64,000 nt of DNA. Origin: Streptomyces sp. CB09001. Its GTDB lineage: Bacteria > Actinomycetota > Actinomycetes > Streptomycetales > Streptomycetaceae. A program made the position numbers and the translations under genes. Location of the stretch: positions 6,439,001-6,503,000 of the forward strand of contig NZ_CP026730.1 of the NCBI RefSeq assembly GCF_003369795.1, written 5' to 3'. Numbering within the stretch: position 1 is the first letter of the stretch; each line of letters opens with the position of its first letter. Positions 1-9,395 of this stretch are shown piece after piece. The notes under the pieces were generated by a model that made no database searches, had not been told where the DNA came from, and saw nothing but the letters and a program-made list of their open reading frames with translations.

Positions 1-388
1 GGAGCTTCTCGAACGCCTTGTAGGTGTCGACGTACTTCTCCCTGGCCGGCATGGGCCAGTGGATGAGGTAGAGGTCGAGGTATTCCAGGCCGAGCTTCGC
101 CATCGAGGTGTCGAAGGCGCGGAGGGTGGAGTCGTACCCCTGGTCGCTGTTCCAGAGCTTGGTGGTGACGAAGAGGTCCTCGCGGGCCAGACCGGAGGCG
201 GCGATCGCCCGGCCGGTGCCCTCTTCATTGCCGTAGATCGCCGCTGTGTCGATGCTGCGGTACCCGGCCTCCAGGGCCAGGGCGACGGCGGTCTGCGCCT
301 CGTCGTCCGGCACCTGCCAGACGCCGAAGCCCAGCTGGGGCATCTCGACGCCGTTGTTCAGGATGATCGGGGGGACCTTGCTGCTCAC
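1..388 (-). CDS. Aldo/keto reductase, C-terminus cut by window edge
   Basis: NADPH-dependent aldo/keto reductase that would reduce small aldehydes or ketones in the cytoplasm. Only the first 129 residues are present; the gene runs off the left edge. The catalytic tetrad of the family is visible: Asp47 and Tyr52 in GYRSIDTAAIY, Lys77 in VTTKLWN and His110 in YLIHWP. The N-terminal segment NNGVEMPQLGFGVWQ is the usual AKR beginning. The start is GTG at 386-388 with AAGGA about 11 bases upstream. It is transcribed in the same direction as the acyl-CoA ligase upstream of it (83 bases apart), but nothing shows that they work together. The substrate cannot be told from this fragment. Confidence 0.9.
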   Translation of the reverse strand, partial: MSSKVPPIILNNGVEMPQLGFGVWQVPDDEAQTAVALALEAGYRSIDTAAIYGNEEGTGRAIAASGLAREDLFVTTKLWNSDQGYDSTLRAFDTSMAKLGLEYLDLYLIHWPMPAREKYVDTYKAFEKL

Positions 389-471
389 GAGCTCTTGATC
401 CTTCGGTTGTGGTCAGGTGGTACCTACATCGTCAACGATCACGAGCCCGAACGCATTCCTGACCGTGGAAC

Positions 472-2298
472 TCACGCTGTGTAAAGGGCCTCGACCTCGG
501 TGCCGTAGGCGTTCTCGATGGCCTTGCGCTTCAGCTTCAGGGAGGGGGTCAGCAGCCCGTGCTCCTCGGTGAACGGCTGGGCGAGGATGCGGAAGGTGCG
601 GATCGACTCGGCCTGGGACACCAGCGTGTTGGCCGCGACGACCGCGCGCCGCACCTCCGTCTCCAGGTCGGCGTCGTGCACCAGGTCGGCCGGGGACATC
701 CGCGGTTTGTTGCGCATCGTCAGCCAGTGCTCGACCGCCTCCTGGTCCAGTGTGATGAGGGCGGCGACGTAGGGGCGGTCGTTGCCGACGACGATGCACT
801 GGTTGACCAGCGGATGGTCGCGCACCCGCTCCTCGAGGAGTCCCGGGGACACGCTCTTGCCGCCGGAGGTCACCAGGATCTCCTTCTTGCGGCCGGTGAT
901 GGTGAGGTAGCCGTCCTCGTCCAGGGCACCGAGGTCGCCGGTGGCCAGCCAGCCGTCGTGCACGGTCTCGTCGGTGGCCTTGGGGTTGTTCAGGTAGCCC
1001 TCGAAGACATTGTCGCCGTTGAGCCAGATCTCGCCGTCGTCCGCGATGTGCACCGTGACGCCCGGCACCGGCTGACCCACGGTGCCGTAGCGGGTACGCT
1101 CGGGCGGGTTGGCGGTGGCGGCCGCCGTGGACTCGGTCAGACCGTAGCCCTCGTAGATCTGGACGCCGGCCCCGGCGAAGAACAGCCCGAGGCGCCGGTC
1201 CATCGCCGAGCCGCCCGACATGGCGTTGCGGATGCGTCCGCCCATCGCGGCCCGGACCTTGGCGTAGACGAGCTTGTCGAAGAGCTGGTGCTGCATGCGC
1301 AGGCCCGCCGACGGACCGGGGCCGTCGCCCCAGGCCTTCGCCTCCACCGCCTCCGCGTACCTCACGGCCACGTCGACGGCCTTCTCGAAGGGACCGGCCT
1401 TCCCCTCCTTCTCCGCCTTGCGCCGCGCCGCGTTGAACACCTTCTCGAAGATGTACGGCACGGCCAGGATGAAGGTCGGCCGGAAGGCGGCCAGGTCGGG
1501 CAGGAGGGCCGCGGCGTTGAGCTGCGGCTGGTGGCCGAAGCGGACCCGGCCGCGGATCGCCGCGACCTCCACCATCCGCCCGAAGACGTGCGCGAGCGGC
1601 AGGAAGAGCAGCGTCGCCACCTCGTCGCCCCGTTTGGAGTGGAACACCGGCTCCCAGCGCGCGATGACGGTGTCCGCCTCGTACATGAAGTTGCCGTGGG
1701 TCAGCACGCAGCCCTTGGGGCGGCCGGTGGTGCCCGAGGTGTAGATGACGGTGGCGACCGACTCCGGCGTGACCGCCTTGCGGTGCCGGTGGACCACCTC
1801 GTCGTCGAGGTGCGCGCCCGCGTCGTACAGGTCCTGCACGGCTCCGGAATCCAGCTGCCACAGGCCGCGCAGGTGCGGCAGCCGGTCGATGACGGTGGCT
1901 ATGGTCATCGCGTGGTCCTCGTGCTCCACGACCGCGGCCGTCACCTCGGCGTCGTAGAGCATCCACATGCACTGCTCGGCCGAGGAGGTCGGGTAGATCG
2001 GCACCACCTGGGCGCCGATCGTCCACAGGGCGAAGTCGAACAGGGTCCACTCGTAGCGGGTGCGGGACATGATGGCGACCCGGTCGCCGAAGCGGATGCC
2101 CTGGGCCAGCAGCCCCTTGGCGAGGGCCAGCACCTCGTCGCGGAAGGCGCCGGCGGTGACGTCCCGCCACTGCCCGGCCTCGTCCTTGCGGCCGAGCGCG
2201 ATGTGCCGCGGATCGTCCAGGGCATGCTCGAAGACGACGTCGGCCAGACCGCCCACCGGTGGTGCCAACGTCAACGGAGGACTGGTGAACTCGCGCAA
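472..2298 (-). CDS. Long-chain fatty-acid--CoA ligase (AMP-forming)
   Basis: Activates a carboxylic acid, probably a long-chain fatty acid, through an acyl-adenylate to acyl-CoA. The protein has 608 residues, the normal size for bacterial FadD-type enzymes. The AMP-binding P-loop IYTSGTTGRPKG lies at about residues 185-196, the YEGYGLTEST adenylate motif is in the middle, and a TGDLG...GRKKE hinge and C-terminal lid follow. No membrane segment is visible. The start is ATG at 2296-2298. It stands alone: the 228 bases upstream, to the end of the exporter gene, hold its presumed promoter and no other gene that I can see. Chain-length preference cannot be read from the sequence. Confidence 0.93.
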   Translation of the reverse strand: MREFTSPPLTLAPPVGGLADVVFEHALDDPRHIALGRKDEAGQWRDVTAGAFRDEVLALAKGLLAQGIRFGDRVAIMSRTRYEWTLFDFALWTIGAQVVPIYPTSSAEQCMWMLYDAEVTAAVVEHEDHAMTIATVIDRLPHLRGLWQLDSGAVQDLYDAGAHLDDEVVHRHRKAVTPESVATVIYTSGTTGRPKGCVLTHGNFMYEADTVIARWEPVFHSKRGDEVATLLFLPLAHVFGRMVEVAAIRGRVRFGHQPQLNAAALLPDLAAFRPTFILAVPYIFEKVFNAARRKAEKEGKAGPFEKAVDVAVRYAEAVEAKAWGDGPGPSAGLRMQHQLFDKLVYAKVRAAMGGRIRNAMSGGSAMDRRLGLFFAGAGVQIYEGYGLTESTAAATANPPERTRYGTVGQPVPGVTVHIADDGEIWLNGDNVFEGYLNNPKATDETVHDGWLATGDLGALDEDGYLTITGRKKEILVTSGGKSVSPGLLEERVRDHPLVNQCIVVGNDRPYVAALITLDQEAVEHWLTMRNKPRMSPADLVHDADLETEVRRAVVAANTLVSQAESIRTFRILAQPFTEEHGLLTPSLKLKRKAIENAYGTEVEALYTA

Positions 2299-2526
2299 AC
2301 CCCGCTCCCCGCTTTTCGATCCCCGCTTTTCGATGACGCCCCCCGCACAGCGCGGTGAAAGCTACCCCACCCGGCGCGGGGACGGGAGGGGCGCCAAAAT
2401 CGAACAGGGCTCATGTTCGCGCTGGTCAGCGAGAGAAAATGCGCTCACATGGGGAAGGGTCGGACAGTTTTCTGACGATTGAGCAAGGTTCGGTGCCGTA
2501 ATCTCCACCGAATCTGTACGACCCAC

Positions 2527-4041
2527 TTACCGTCGGTACGGGGGTGCCGGAACGGCCTCCTCCTCTTTCAGCGCGGGCGACGCGGAATTCGTCACACCGG
2601 CATTCCGGCCCCCGCGTTCGGCCCTGACCAGGGCGAGCACCAGCACCCCGGCGACGGCCGCGACCGCGCCCGCGGCCACCGCCGCCGCGTTCAGTCCGGA
2701 GGCGAACGAGGCCCGCAGCGCGTGCTCGCCGAACACGCCCCGCAGGGCGCCCGCCGCACCGCCCGCCAGACCGTGCGCCGCGTCGTGCGGAAGCGTGTCC
2801 TGCATGCGTGAGGTCAGCACCGTGCCGAACACGGCGATGCCGAGCGCGTACCCGAGCTGGCGGAAGGTGTTGACCGCACCCCCGGCCATGCCGGACCGCT
2901 CCGCCGGGACCGCGGCCAGCGCCGCGCCCGCGATGCCGGGCGACACCAGGCCCGTTCCGACGCCCACCAGGAGCAGCCCCGGCACCAGGGCGGACGCGCT
3001 GGAGCCCGCGTCCAGGAACGCCATGCAGAACTGCCCCGCCGCGATCAGCAGCAGCCCGCCCCCGATGGTCAGCCGCGCCGGCACCCCGTGCAGCAGCCGC
3101 CCGCCCGCCGCGGCCACCACGAACGACGCCAGCGACAGCCACACGAACACCAGGCCGCCCCGCACCGGGCTCATCCCCAGCATCGTCTGCAGCCATATGG
3201 AGGTGTACGCCATCACCCCGAACGCCGCCGCGTTGAAGGCCAGCCCGCCCAGCATCACGCCCGAGAACGCGGGGCGCAGGAACAGCCGGGGGTCGAGCAG
3301 CGGATCGGCGGCCCGGCGCTCCACGGCGACGAACGCGCCCAGCGCCACCACCGCGAGCACGAAGGAGGCGAGCGTGCCGCCCTCCGTCCACCCGTGCGAC
3401 CCGGCCCGCACCGCCCCGTACGTCACCGCCCCGGCGAACGCCGCGAACGTGGCCGTACCCGCCCAGTCCACGCGGCGCCCGGCCGCCCCGCGCGACTCCG
3501 GCACCACGCGCAGCGTCAGCCAGACCGCCGCCACGCTCACCGGCAGGTTCACCCAGAAGATCCAGCGCCAGCCCGGACCGTCGGTGAGCAGCCCGCCCAG
3601 CACCGGACCCACGGCCGCCGCCGCCCCGCTGACCGCGCCCCACACCCCCAGCGCCATCGACCGCCGGCGCCCCTGGTAGACCGAGCCGAGCAGCGGCAGC
3701 GTGGTCGCGAACATCGCCGCCGCGCCCAGCCCCTGCAGTCCGCGCGCGGCGACCAGCATGCCCGGGCCGGTGGCCAGCCCGCACAGCAGCGACGCCACCG
3801 CGAACAGCACCACGCCCGCCACGTGCACCCGGCGCCGTCCCAGCACGTCGGCCGCGGCCCCCAGCCCCAGCAGCAGCGCGGCCAGCGCCAGCGCGTAGCC
3901 GTCCATCACCCACTGCAGATCGCTCAGCGACGCGTGCAGCCCCCTGGCCATGTCCGGCAGCGCGACGACCGCGATCGTCACGTCGAGCAGCAGCATGAAC
4001 GTCCCCAGGCACACCGCCGTGAGCGGCCCCCATGTACGCAT
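2527..4041 (-). CDS. MFS exporter, DHA2 (EmrB/QacA) family
   Basis: Proton-driven efflux permease of 504 residues with about 14 predicted membrane helices, the topology of the DHA2 family. Seen in order: the D1-type motif LDVTIAVVALPDM in helix 1, the loop 2-3 motif A around residues 55-68 (G-x4-D-x2-GRRR), and the antiporter motif C GPVLGG in helix 5. I start at ATG 4041, which has GGAAGGAAG upstream; a longer frame to 4248 adds 69 hydrophilic residues with no membrane-protein character and runs into the divergent regulator. The Lrp-like gene starts 118 bases away on the other strand, so the pair looks like a regulator and its target exporter. Substrate unknown. Confidence 0.9.
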   Translation of the reverse strand: MRTWGPLTAVCLGTFMLLLDVTIAVVALPDMARGLHASLSDLQWVMDGYALALAALLLGLGAAADVLGRRRVHVAGVVLFAVASLLCGLATGPGMLVAARGLQGLGAAAMFATTLPLLGSVYQGRRRSMALGVWGAVSGAAAAVGPVLGGLLTDGPGWRWIFWVNLPVSVAAVWLTLRVVPESRGAAGRRVDWAGTATFAAFAGAVTYGAVRAGSHGWTEGGTLASFVLAVVALGAFVAVERRAADPLLDPRLFLRPAFSGVMLGGLAFNAAAFGVMAYTSIWLQTMLGMSPVRGGLVFVWLSLASFVVAAAGGRLLHGVPARLTIGGGLLLIAAGQFCMAFLDAGSSASALVPGLLLVGVGTGLVSPGIAGAALAAVPAERSGMAGGAVNTFRQLGYALGIAVFGTVLTSRMQDTLPHDAAHGLAGGAAGALRGVFGEHALRASFASGLNAAAVAAGAVAAVAGVLVLALVRAERGGRNAGVTNSASPALKEEEAVPAPPYRR

Positions 4042-4159
4042 GTTCCGTCTTCCTTCCCGTGTCGTACGTGATGTCCGTGCCCTCGTACGATGGTGCTCAC
4101 TCGGCGGATCGCATTGGTTCACGGCGGCCCCGGGGCGGAATCCGACAGGAGTGGCCGAC

Positions 4160-5143
4160 ATGCGGATGGAATCCGACACCTTCGACGAACTCGACCTGCG
4201 TGTGCTGGGCGCGCTGGAGGTGAACGGCCGCGCCTCCTTCAGCCGCATCGGGGCGGTACTCGGCGTCTCCGACCAGACCGTCGCCCGCCGCTACCGCAGG
4301 CTGTGCGCCGAGGGCGGGCTGCGGGTGGTCGCCGTCCGGGACGCCGAACGGCTCGGCCAGGACCACTGGACGCTTCGGCTGCGCTGCGTCCCCGACAGCG
4401 CGCCGGCCATCGCGGACGCCCTCGCCAAGCGCCCCGACACCAACTGGATCGGGCTGGCCGCAGGGGGCACGGAGATCATCTTCGGCACCCGGCCGCGCAG
4501 CCCCGGCGACCGGGACGACCTGCTCCTCGGCAGGCTGCCGCGCACCCCGAGTGTGCTGGAGATCCACGCCCACCAGATCCTGCACCGCTTCTACGGCGGA
4601 CCCAGCGGCTGGCTGCGCAAGTTCGGCGTCCTCAGTGACGACCAGGTCGCGGCGCTGCGGCCGGAGACCGGCCCGCCCCCGCCGGGGCCGGCCCGTATCG
4701 ACCCCGAGGACGAGCCGCTGCTCGACGTCCTGGAACGCGACGGGCGCGCCGGACACCCCGAACTCCGGCGCGCCACCGGCCGCTCCGAGTCCGCGGTCAA
4801 GCGCCACCTGGCCGCACTGCTCGGCTCCGGCGCCGTGTACATCGACGTGGAGTACCACTCGGAGATCCTCGGATACCCGACCGCCGCCGTCCTGTGGCTC
4901 ACCACCAGCCCGGCCGCGCTGCACCGGGTCGGCGAGGCGCTCGCCGCACACGACGAGATCGCCCATGCCGCCGCCACCGCGGGCCTGTCCAACATCGTCG
5001 CCACCGCGGTCGTCCGCAACACCGCCGACCTCTACGCCTACCTCAGCGGCCCGCTCGGCCGCCTGGAGGGCGTCCAGCACGTGGAGGCGTCGCCCTTCCT
5101 GCGCCGGGTCAAGCAGCTCACCTATCCGAGGCCCGTCCGCTGA
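4160..5143 (+). CDS. Lrp/AsnC-family transcriptional regulator with two Lrp modules
   Basis: DNA-binding regulator of 327 residues, about twice the usual Lrp length. It holds two tandem modules. The first winged-helix (about residues 10-60, FDELDLRVLGALEVNGR onward) is followed by an effector-like region, and a second HTH (from about residue 180, DEPLLDVLERDGRAG) by a second RAM-like region ending PFLRRVKQLTYPR. Start ATG 4160 has AGGAG at the right distance; GTG 4151 in the same frame is possible. It diverges from the DHA2 exporter, so it probably controls that gene, perhaps in response to an amino acid or a drug. Its stop overlaps the end of the convergent LysR gene by 22 bases. Confidence 0.9.
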   Translation: MRMESDTFDELDLRVLGALEVNGRASFSRIGAVLGVSDQTVARRYRRLCAEGGLRVVAVRDAERLGQDHWTLRLRCVPDSAPAIADALAKRPDTNWIGLAAGGTEIIFGTRPRSPGDRDDLLLGRLPRTPSVLEIHAHQILHRFYGGPSGWLRKFGVLSDDQVAALRPETGPPPPGPARIDPEDEPLLDVLERDGRAGHPELRRATGRSESAVKRHLAALLGSGAVYIDVEYHSEILGYPTAAVLWLTTSPAALHRVGEALAAHDEIAHAAATAGLSNIVATAVVRNTADLYAYLSGPLGRLEGVQHVEASPFLRRVKQLTYPRPVR

Positions 5144-6003
5144 GCCCGGTGCAGCCGGTCGCCGCCCGCCAGGATGGCCGCGGCCAGCGCCTCGGCCGCG
5201 CCCTGCGCCGCGGGACCGCGCCGGCCGTGCACCAGCACGAAGTCGACGCCGCCCAGCTCGGGCAGCCCGGCCCGGTCCGGGACTCGCACCAGCCCGGGCG
5301 GGACGAGGCCGCGCGAGTGCGCCATCACGCCGAGGCCCGCCCGGGCGGCGGCGATCAGGCCGTTGAGACTGCCGCTGGTGCACGCGATGTGCCACGCGCG
5401 GCCCTGCCGCTGCAGGGCGTCCAGGGCGAGCGCACGCGTGATGCCGGGCGGCGGGTAGACGATGAGCGGCACCGGGCGGTCCGGTTCCAGGCGCAGCCGC
5501 TCCGCGCCGATCCACACCAGCCGGTCGCTCCACACCGGCTCGCCGCGCGGGTCCTCGGGCCGCCGCTTGGCCAGCACCAGGTCCAGCTCTCCGGCCGCCA
5601 GCTGCTCGTGCAGCGTGCCGGACAGCTCCACCGTCAGCTCCAGGTCGACCTCCGGGTGGTCGTGCCGGAAGGCCTCCAGGATCTCCGGCAGCCGGGTCAG
5701 CACGAAGTCCTCGGAGGCCCCGAACCGCAGCCGCCCGCGCAGCCGGGTGCCCGTGAAGAAGGCCGCCGCCTGCTCGTGCACCTCCAGGATCCGGCGCGCG
5801 AACCCGAGCATCGCCTCCCCGTCCTCCGTCAGCTCCACGGAGTGGGTGTCCCGGCTGAACAGCTGCCTACCGGTGGCGTCCTCCAGCCGCCGCACGTGCT
5901 GGCTCACCGTCGACTGACGCAGCCCGAGCCGCCGGGCGGCCTGCGTGAAGCTCAGCGTCTGGGCCACCGACAGGAACGTACGCAGGTGGGAGGGGTCGTA
6001 CAT
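5122..6003 (-). CDS. LysR-family transcriptional regulator
   Basis: Regulator of 293 residues with an N-terminal winged helix-turn-helix (residues about 1-60; FTQAARRLGLRQSTVSQHVRRLE is the classical LysR recognition region, with the following ATGRQLFSR) and a C-terminal periplasmic-binding-protein-like effector domain. Start ATG 6001-6003. It diverges from the SBF transporter at 6156, with 152 bases between them holding an inverted repeat at 6063-6084. The standard LysR arrangement makes that transporter its most likely target. The effector is unknown. The 3' end overlaps the Lrp-like gene tail to tail. Confidence 0.93.
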   Translation of the reverse strand: MYDPSHLRTFLSVAQTLSFTQAARRLGLRQSTVSQHVRRLEDATGRQLFSRDTHSVELTEDGEAMLGFARRILEVHEQAAAFFTGTRLRGRLRFGASEDFVLTRLPEILEAFRHDHPEVDLELTVELSGTLHEQLAAGELDLVLAKRRPEDPRGEPVWSDRLVWIGAERLRLEPDRPVPLIVYPPPGITRALALDALQRQGRAWHIACTSGSLNGLIAAARAGLGVMAHSRGLVPPGLVRVPDRAGLPELGGVDFVLVHGRRGPAAQGAAEALAAAILAGGDRLHRAQRTGLG

Positions 6004-6062
6004 GCCGCCAGCCTAGCGGTGGTCATCGGTGATCGTGATGACAGTCAGAGCGGTAAGCCGGA

Positions 6063-6084
6063 TTCCCGATCGCCGAATCGGGGA
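6063..6084. promoter_or_regulatory. Inverted repeat between the LysR gene and the SBF transporter
   Basis: CCCGAT (6065-6070) and ATCGGG (6077-6082) form a perfect 6-bp inverted repeat with a 6-base centre, and one wobble pair plus one further pair extend it outwards. It sits in the 152-base divergent promoter region, where LysR proteins normally bind. Assignment as the operator is inference. Confidence 0.35.
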
Positions 6085-6155
6085 GCACGATGGAGCGGGG
6101 ACCCGTGACCCCGTCGAACGAGCAGTACGACTGAGCAGCGAGCAAGTGGAGCACC

Positions 6156-7193
6156 GTGAAACGCCTGCGTTGGCCGCGTTGGATGCCGATCGACCCGTAC
6201 ATCCTGCTGCTGCTCGGCATGGTGGGCCTCGCGGCGCTGCTGCCGGCCCGCGGTGCGGGCGCCGACGTCGCCTCCGGCACCTCCACCGCCGCGATCGCCT
6301 TCCTCTTCTTCCTCTACGGCGCCCGGCTGTCCACCCGTGAGGCGATGGACGGCGTACGGCACTGGCGGCTCCACGTCACCGTGCTGGCCTGCACCTTCGT
6401 CGTCTTCCCGCTGCTCGGCCTCGCCTCGCGCGGTCTGGTCCCGGTGTTCCTGACCGATCCCCTCTACCAGGGCCTGCTCTTCCTCACCCTGGTCCCGTCG
6501 ACCATCCAGTCCTCGATCGCCTTCACCTCCATCGCCCGCGGCAACGTGCCCGCCGCCATCTGCGCCGGGTCCTTCTCGTCACTGGTCGGCATCGTCGTCA
6601 CACCGCTGCTGGCCGCAGCCCTGCTGGGCGGCAGCGGGGGTGGGTTCTCCGCCGACTCGGTGGTGGAGATCGTGCTGCAACTGCTGCTGCCGTTCGTGGC
6701 CGGACAGTTGCTGCGCCGGTGGATCGGCGGCTTCGTCGCCCGGCACAAGAAGGTGCTCGGGCTCGTCGACCGCGGCTCCATCCTCCTGGTCGTCTACACG
6801 GCGTTCAGCGAGGGCATGGTCCAGGGAGTCTGGCACCAGGTGAGCCCGGCGCGGCTGGCCGGGCTGCTGGCCGTTCAGGCGGTGCTGCTGGCCGTGATGC
6901 TGGCGCTGACCTGGTACGGGGCGAAGGGGCTCGGCTTCGGGCGGGAGGACCGGATCGCGATCCAGTTCGCCGGGTCCAAGAAGTCGCTCGCCGCCGGACT
7001 GCCCATGGCGAGCGTGCTGTTCGGCGCCCAGGCCTCGCTGGCGGTACTGCCGCTGATGCTCTTCCACCAGATGCAGCTGATGGTGTGCGCGGTCATCGCC
7101 AAGCGGCGGTCGCGCGACCCGGAGGCGCCCCCGTCCGGGGCGTCGGCCGCCCCGGTGCGCACCGCGGTCGGCACCGGCGGCCGTTCCGCCTGA
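6156..7193 (+). CDS. SBF-family (bile acid:sodium symporter-like) transporter, YfeH type
   Basis: Inner-membrane transporter of 345 residues with about ten hydrophobic segments. The opening WMPIDPYILLLLGMVGLAALLPARG and the loop FFLYGARLSTREAMDGVRHWRLH are typical of the SBF-like 'bile acid:sodium symporter' proteins of the YfeH type. The region PSTIQSSIAFTSIARGN carries the conserved family signature, and QFAGSKKSLAAGLPMA lies in the second repeat. Actual substrates of bacterial members are mostly unknown organic anions. Start ATG 6156; the ORF ends with a short charged tail. It diverges from the LysR gene, which probably controls it. Confidence 0.88.
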   Translation: MKRLRWPRWMPIDPYILLLLGMVGLAALLPARGAGADVASGTSTAAIAFLFFLYGARLSTREAMDGVRHWRLHVTVLACTFVVFPLLGLASRGLVPVFLTDPLYQGLLFLTLVPSTIQSSIAFTSIARGNVPAAICAGSFSSLVGIVVTPLLAAALLGGSGGGFSADSVVEIVLQLLLPFVAGQLLRRWIGGFVARHKKVLGLVDRGSILLVVYTAFSEGMVQGVWHQVSPARLAGLLAVQAVLLAVMLALTWYGAKGLGFGREDRIAIQFAGSKKSLAAGLPMASVLFGAQASLAVLPLMLFHQMQLMVCAVIAKRRSRDPEAPPSGASAAPVRTAVGTGGRSA

Positions 7194-7218
7194 GGCCTCC
7201 GCACCCGCGCGGTGCCGG

Positions 7219-9135
7219 TCAGCCGCCGGTGCCCGCGCCGTCCACCTGGTCCAGGGGCAGGTGCAGGACGGTGCTCGCGGTGGCGGCGGGCGGGTCACCG
7301 GCGGCGATCTCCGCGTCCGTCAGGGCCCGGTCCCACACCCGTACGTCGTCGACGGCGCCGGTGAAGCGGGCCCGGCCGTCCATCCGTTCGCCGACGTGCA
7401 CCCCGAACGGGGAGTTCCGGCTGACCGAGCCCGGCACGTCCGCCGCGTCCGCCGTCGCCGAACCGTCGACGAACAGCGTGAGGCGCCCACCGCCGCGGCG
7501 CAGCGTCAGACGGTGCCACCGCCCGTCGTCGTACGCGCGGTCCGTGCGTACCCACGCCGAGCGCGGCGCCGCCGTGCCGTCGCGCGCGGTGATCAGCCCC
7601 TGCACCCGCCCGGCGCCGGGCTCGGCGCGCAGCCACACCTGGGGCTGGCTCGTGCCGATGCCGCCCAGCCACAGCAGCGGCTGCTCCCCGTCGGCCGCCG
7701 AGTACCGGAACCACAGCGACGCGGTGAAGTCCCCCTCCCCGAGCGCCAGCCGTCCGTCGTAGGGCAGGCGTACGGCGTCGTCGGCGCCGTCGAACGCGAG
7801 CGCGCCGCCCAGCGCGCCGTCCGTCGTCCCGGCGCCGCCGAGTACGGCCGCGGGCGTGGCACCGGGCGCGAGGTCGGGGGTGGTGGGGTCGGCGGGGCGG
7901 CGCGGCGCGAGCCAGTCCTGGGTGAAGCGGGTGAAGCGGATCTCGTCGCGGGCGTCGGTCTTCCCGCCCTCGTACAGCAGGCCCACGGTGCCGTCGTCGA
8001 CGGCCACCAGGTCCGAGTAGCCCGACCAGTCCCGGGTGACGACCGTGCCGCGGTCCACGCTGTCCCAGGTCGCGCCGCCGTCCCAGGAGGAGCGGACCGT
8101 CATCGTCCGGCGGCGGTCGGGGTCGGCGGGCGCCGACAGCAGGGTGCGGTCGCCGAGGCGCAGCACCGCGCCCTGCACCTGCGGGGCGTACAGGCCGGGC
8201 AGGGCCCGGAAGGGTGCCGTGAAGGTGTCCCCGCCGTCGCGGCTGAGGGCCTGGGTGCGGTGGCCGAGGTCGGTGCCGTTCTCCTCCCGGCCGCTGACCA
8301 GGAGGGCGCCGTCGGCACGTTCGGTGAGGGTCAGTTCGGAGGGCTTCTGCCGGAAGGTGCCGTCGGCGGCGACGGGCCAGCTGTCGGTGGCGCCGGTCCT
8401 CCAGTGCTCGCCGCCGTCGTCGCTGACCACGAGGGCCGCGTGGTTGGCGGTGACCCTCCCCCAGCCTCCGGCCGGGGGAACCCCCATCTCGCTTCGCTCG
8501 CCGTCCCAGGTCTCGGCGTTGACGCCGACGACGAGCCGGCCGGGGTGGGCGCCGCCGGTGAGCTGGACGCCGTGCACGGGGCCGGTGGCGTACCAGGAGT
8601 TCCAGTCGGGCGGCAGGATCTCGGCGCTCAGGTCGCGGGGCGCGGACCAGGTGCGGCCGTCGTCGTCGCTGTGCTGGAGGTGCGGCGTGCGGGCGCAGGG
8701 CACCGCGCAGTTGGCGCCGTCCGTGCGCCCCGCGTTGTAGGTCTCCAGCAGCAGGACGCGGCCGGTCGCGCGGTCGACGACCGGGGCCGGGTTGCCGTGG
8801 GTGTCGCCGCCGCCGTCGTTGACGACCTGGAGCGGGCCCCAGGTGCGTCCGCCGTCGGTGGAGCGTTTGAGGACGATGTCGATGTCACCGGCGTCCGCGC
8901 AGTCGAGGACCCGGCCCTCGGCGAAGGCGAGCAGCGTGCCGTCCGTCGTGCGCATGATCGCCGGGATGCGGAAGCAGGCGTATCCGCCGGGGGCGCGGGC
9001 CGCGTCGAAGAGGACCTCCTCCTCGAAACCGGGGGTGCGGTCGCCCGGTTGCCCGAGCGCGGGGAGCGGGGACAGGGCGAGCGTGCACGCCGCGGTGAGG
9101 GCGAGCCAGAAGGAGCGGGGAGGTCGAGGCGGCAT
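7219..9135 (-). CDS. Secreted sialidase (exo-alpha-sialidase) with C-terminal LamG-like domain
   Basis: Exported glycosidase of 638 residues expected to remove terminal sialic acids. A signal peptide (FWLALTAACTLALSPLPALG) is followed by a six-bladed propeller: the FRIP arginine motif at residues 55-58, five Asp-box-like repeats (first STDGGRTW at about 92-99, then SDDDGRTW, SDDGGEHW, SRDGGDTF, SSWDGGATW), and a late YSDLVAVDDGTVGLLYEGG segment that fits the catalytic Tyr/Glu region. A concanavalin-like LamG domain (about residues 455-625, starting GDFTASLWFRYSA) probably binds carbohydrate. I chose ATG 9135, which has GAAGGGCAG upstream, over a 21-residue longer frame. The gene stands alone. 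A dispersed-type palindromic repeat is embedded in frame at 8456-8500. Confidence 0.88.
   Translation of the reverse strand: MPPRPPRSFWLALTAACTLALSPLPALGQPGDRTPGFEEEVLFDAARAPGGYACFRIPAIMRTTDGTLLAFAEGRVLDCADAGDIDIVLKRSTDGGRTWGPLQVVNDGGGDTHGNPAPVVDRATGRVLLLETYNAGRTDGANCAVPCARTPHLQHSDDDGRTWSAPRDLSAEILPPDWNSWYATGPVHGVQLTGGAHPGRLVVGVNAETWDGERSEMGVPPAGGWGRVTANHAALVVSDDGGEHWRTGATDSWPVAADGTFRQKPSELTLTERADGALLVSGREENGTDLGHRTQALSRDGGDTFTAPFRALPGLYAPQVQGAVLRLGDRTLLSAPADPDRRRTMTVRSSWDGGATWDSVDRGTVVTRDWSGYSDLVAVDDGTVGLLYEGGKTDARDEIRFTRFTQDWLAPRRPADPTTPDLAPGATPAAVLGGAGTTDGALGGALAFDGADDAVRLPYDGRLALGEGDFTASLWFRYSAADGEQPLLWLGGIGTSQPQVWLRAEPGAGRVQGLITARDGTAAPRSAWVRTDRAYDDGRWHRLTLRRGGGRLTLFVDGSATADAADVPGSVSRNSPFGVHVGERMDGRARFTGAVDDVRVWDRALTDAEIAAGDPPAATASTVLHLPLDQVDGAGTGG
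8456..8500. repeat. Dispersed-type palindromic repeat inside the sialidase gene
   Basis: CTCCCCCAGCCTCCGGCC followed by GGGGGAACCCCCA is a GC-rich imperfect palindrome. Read on the coding strand it contributes the residues EMGVPPAGGWGR to the sialidase. Its TGGGGGTTCCCCC core matches a second in-gene copy at 12565-12589. The insertion does not break the frame. Confidence 0.55.
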
Positions 9136-9323
9136 GGCGCGGTCTGCCCTTCGGGCGGCTGCGGCTGCGGCTGGGGGAGGCCGGCGAAGGTGGGGCACTT
9201 CGCCCGGACATCAGTACAAGACCGGTGCCGGGTCCGCGGGGACCGCGCCACCGCCCGCGTGTCGGCTCCTCGGGCGACGAGCACGTCCTTCCCCACGCGT
9301 GCGGCCGGCGGCCGACGGTTCGA

Positions 9324-9374
9324 GGCGGGGCCCCCGGGGCGCAGGGGGCGCTCCCCGCCGGCAGGGGCCCCGCC
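9324..9374. terminator. Long GC hairpin after fdhD
   Basis: GGCGGGGCCCC (9324-9334) pairs perfectly with GGGGCCCCGCC (9364-9374), and GGGG/CCCC inside extends the stem. It lies 21 bases beyond the fdhD stop, so it probably ends the formate dehydrogenase operon. The remaining intergenic DNA, 9136-9323, holds the sialidase promoter and nothing else recognisable. Confidence 0.7.
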
Positions 9375-9395
9375 GCCGTGCCGCGGGGAGGGAGG

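Noticed and set aside
2527..4248. Upstream start at 4248 for the DHA2 exporter
   Set aside because: The extra 69 residues are hydrophilic and overlap the divergent regulator gene; ATG 4041 has a good ribosome site and begins a typical first helix.
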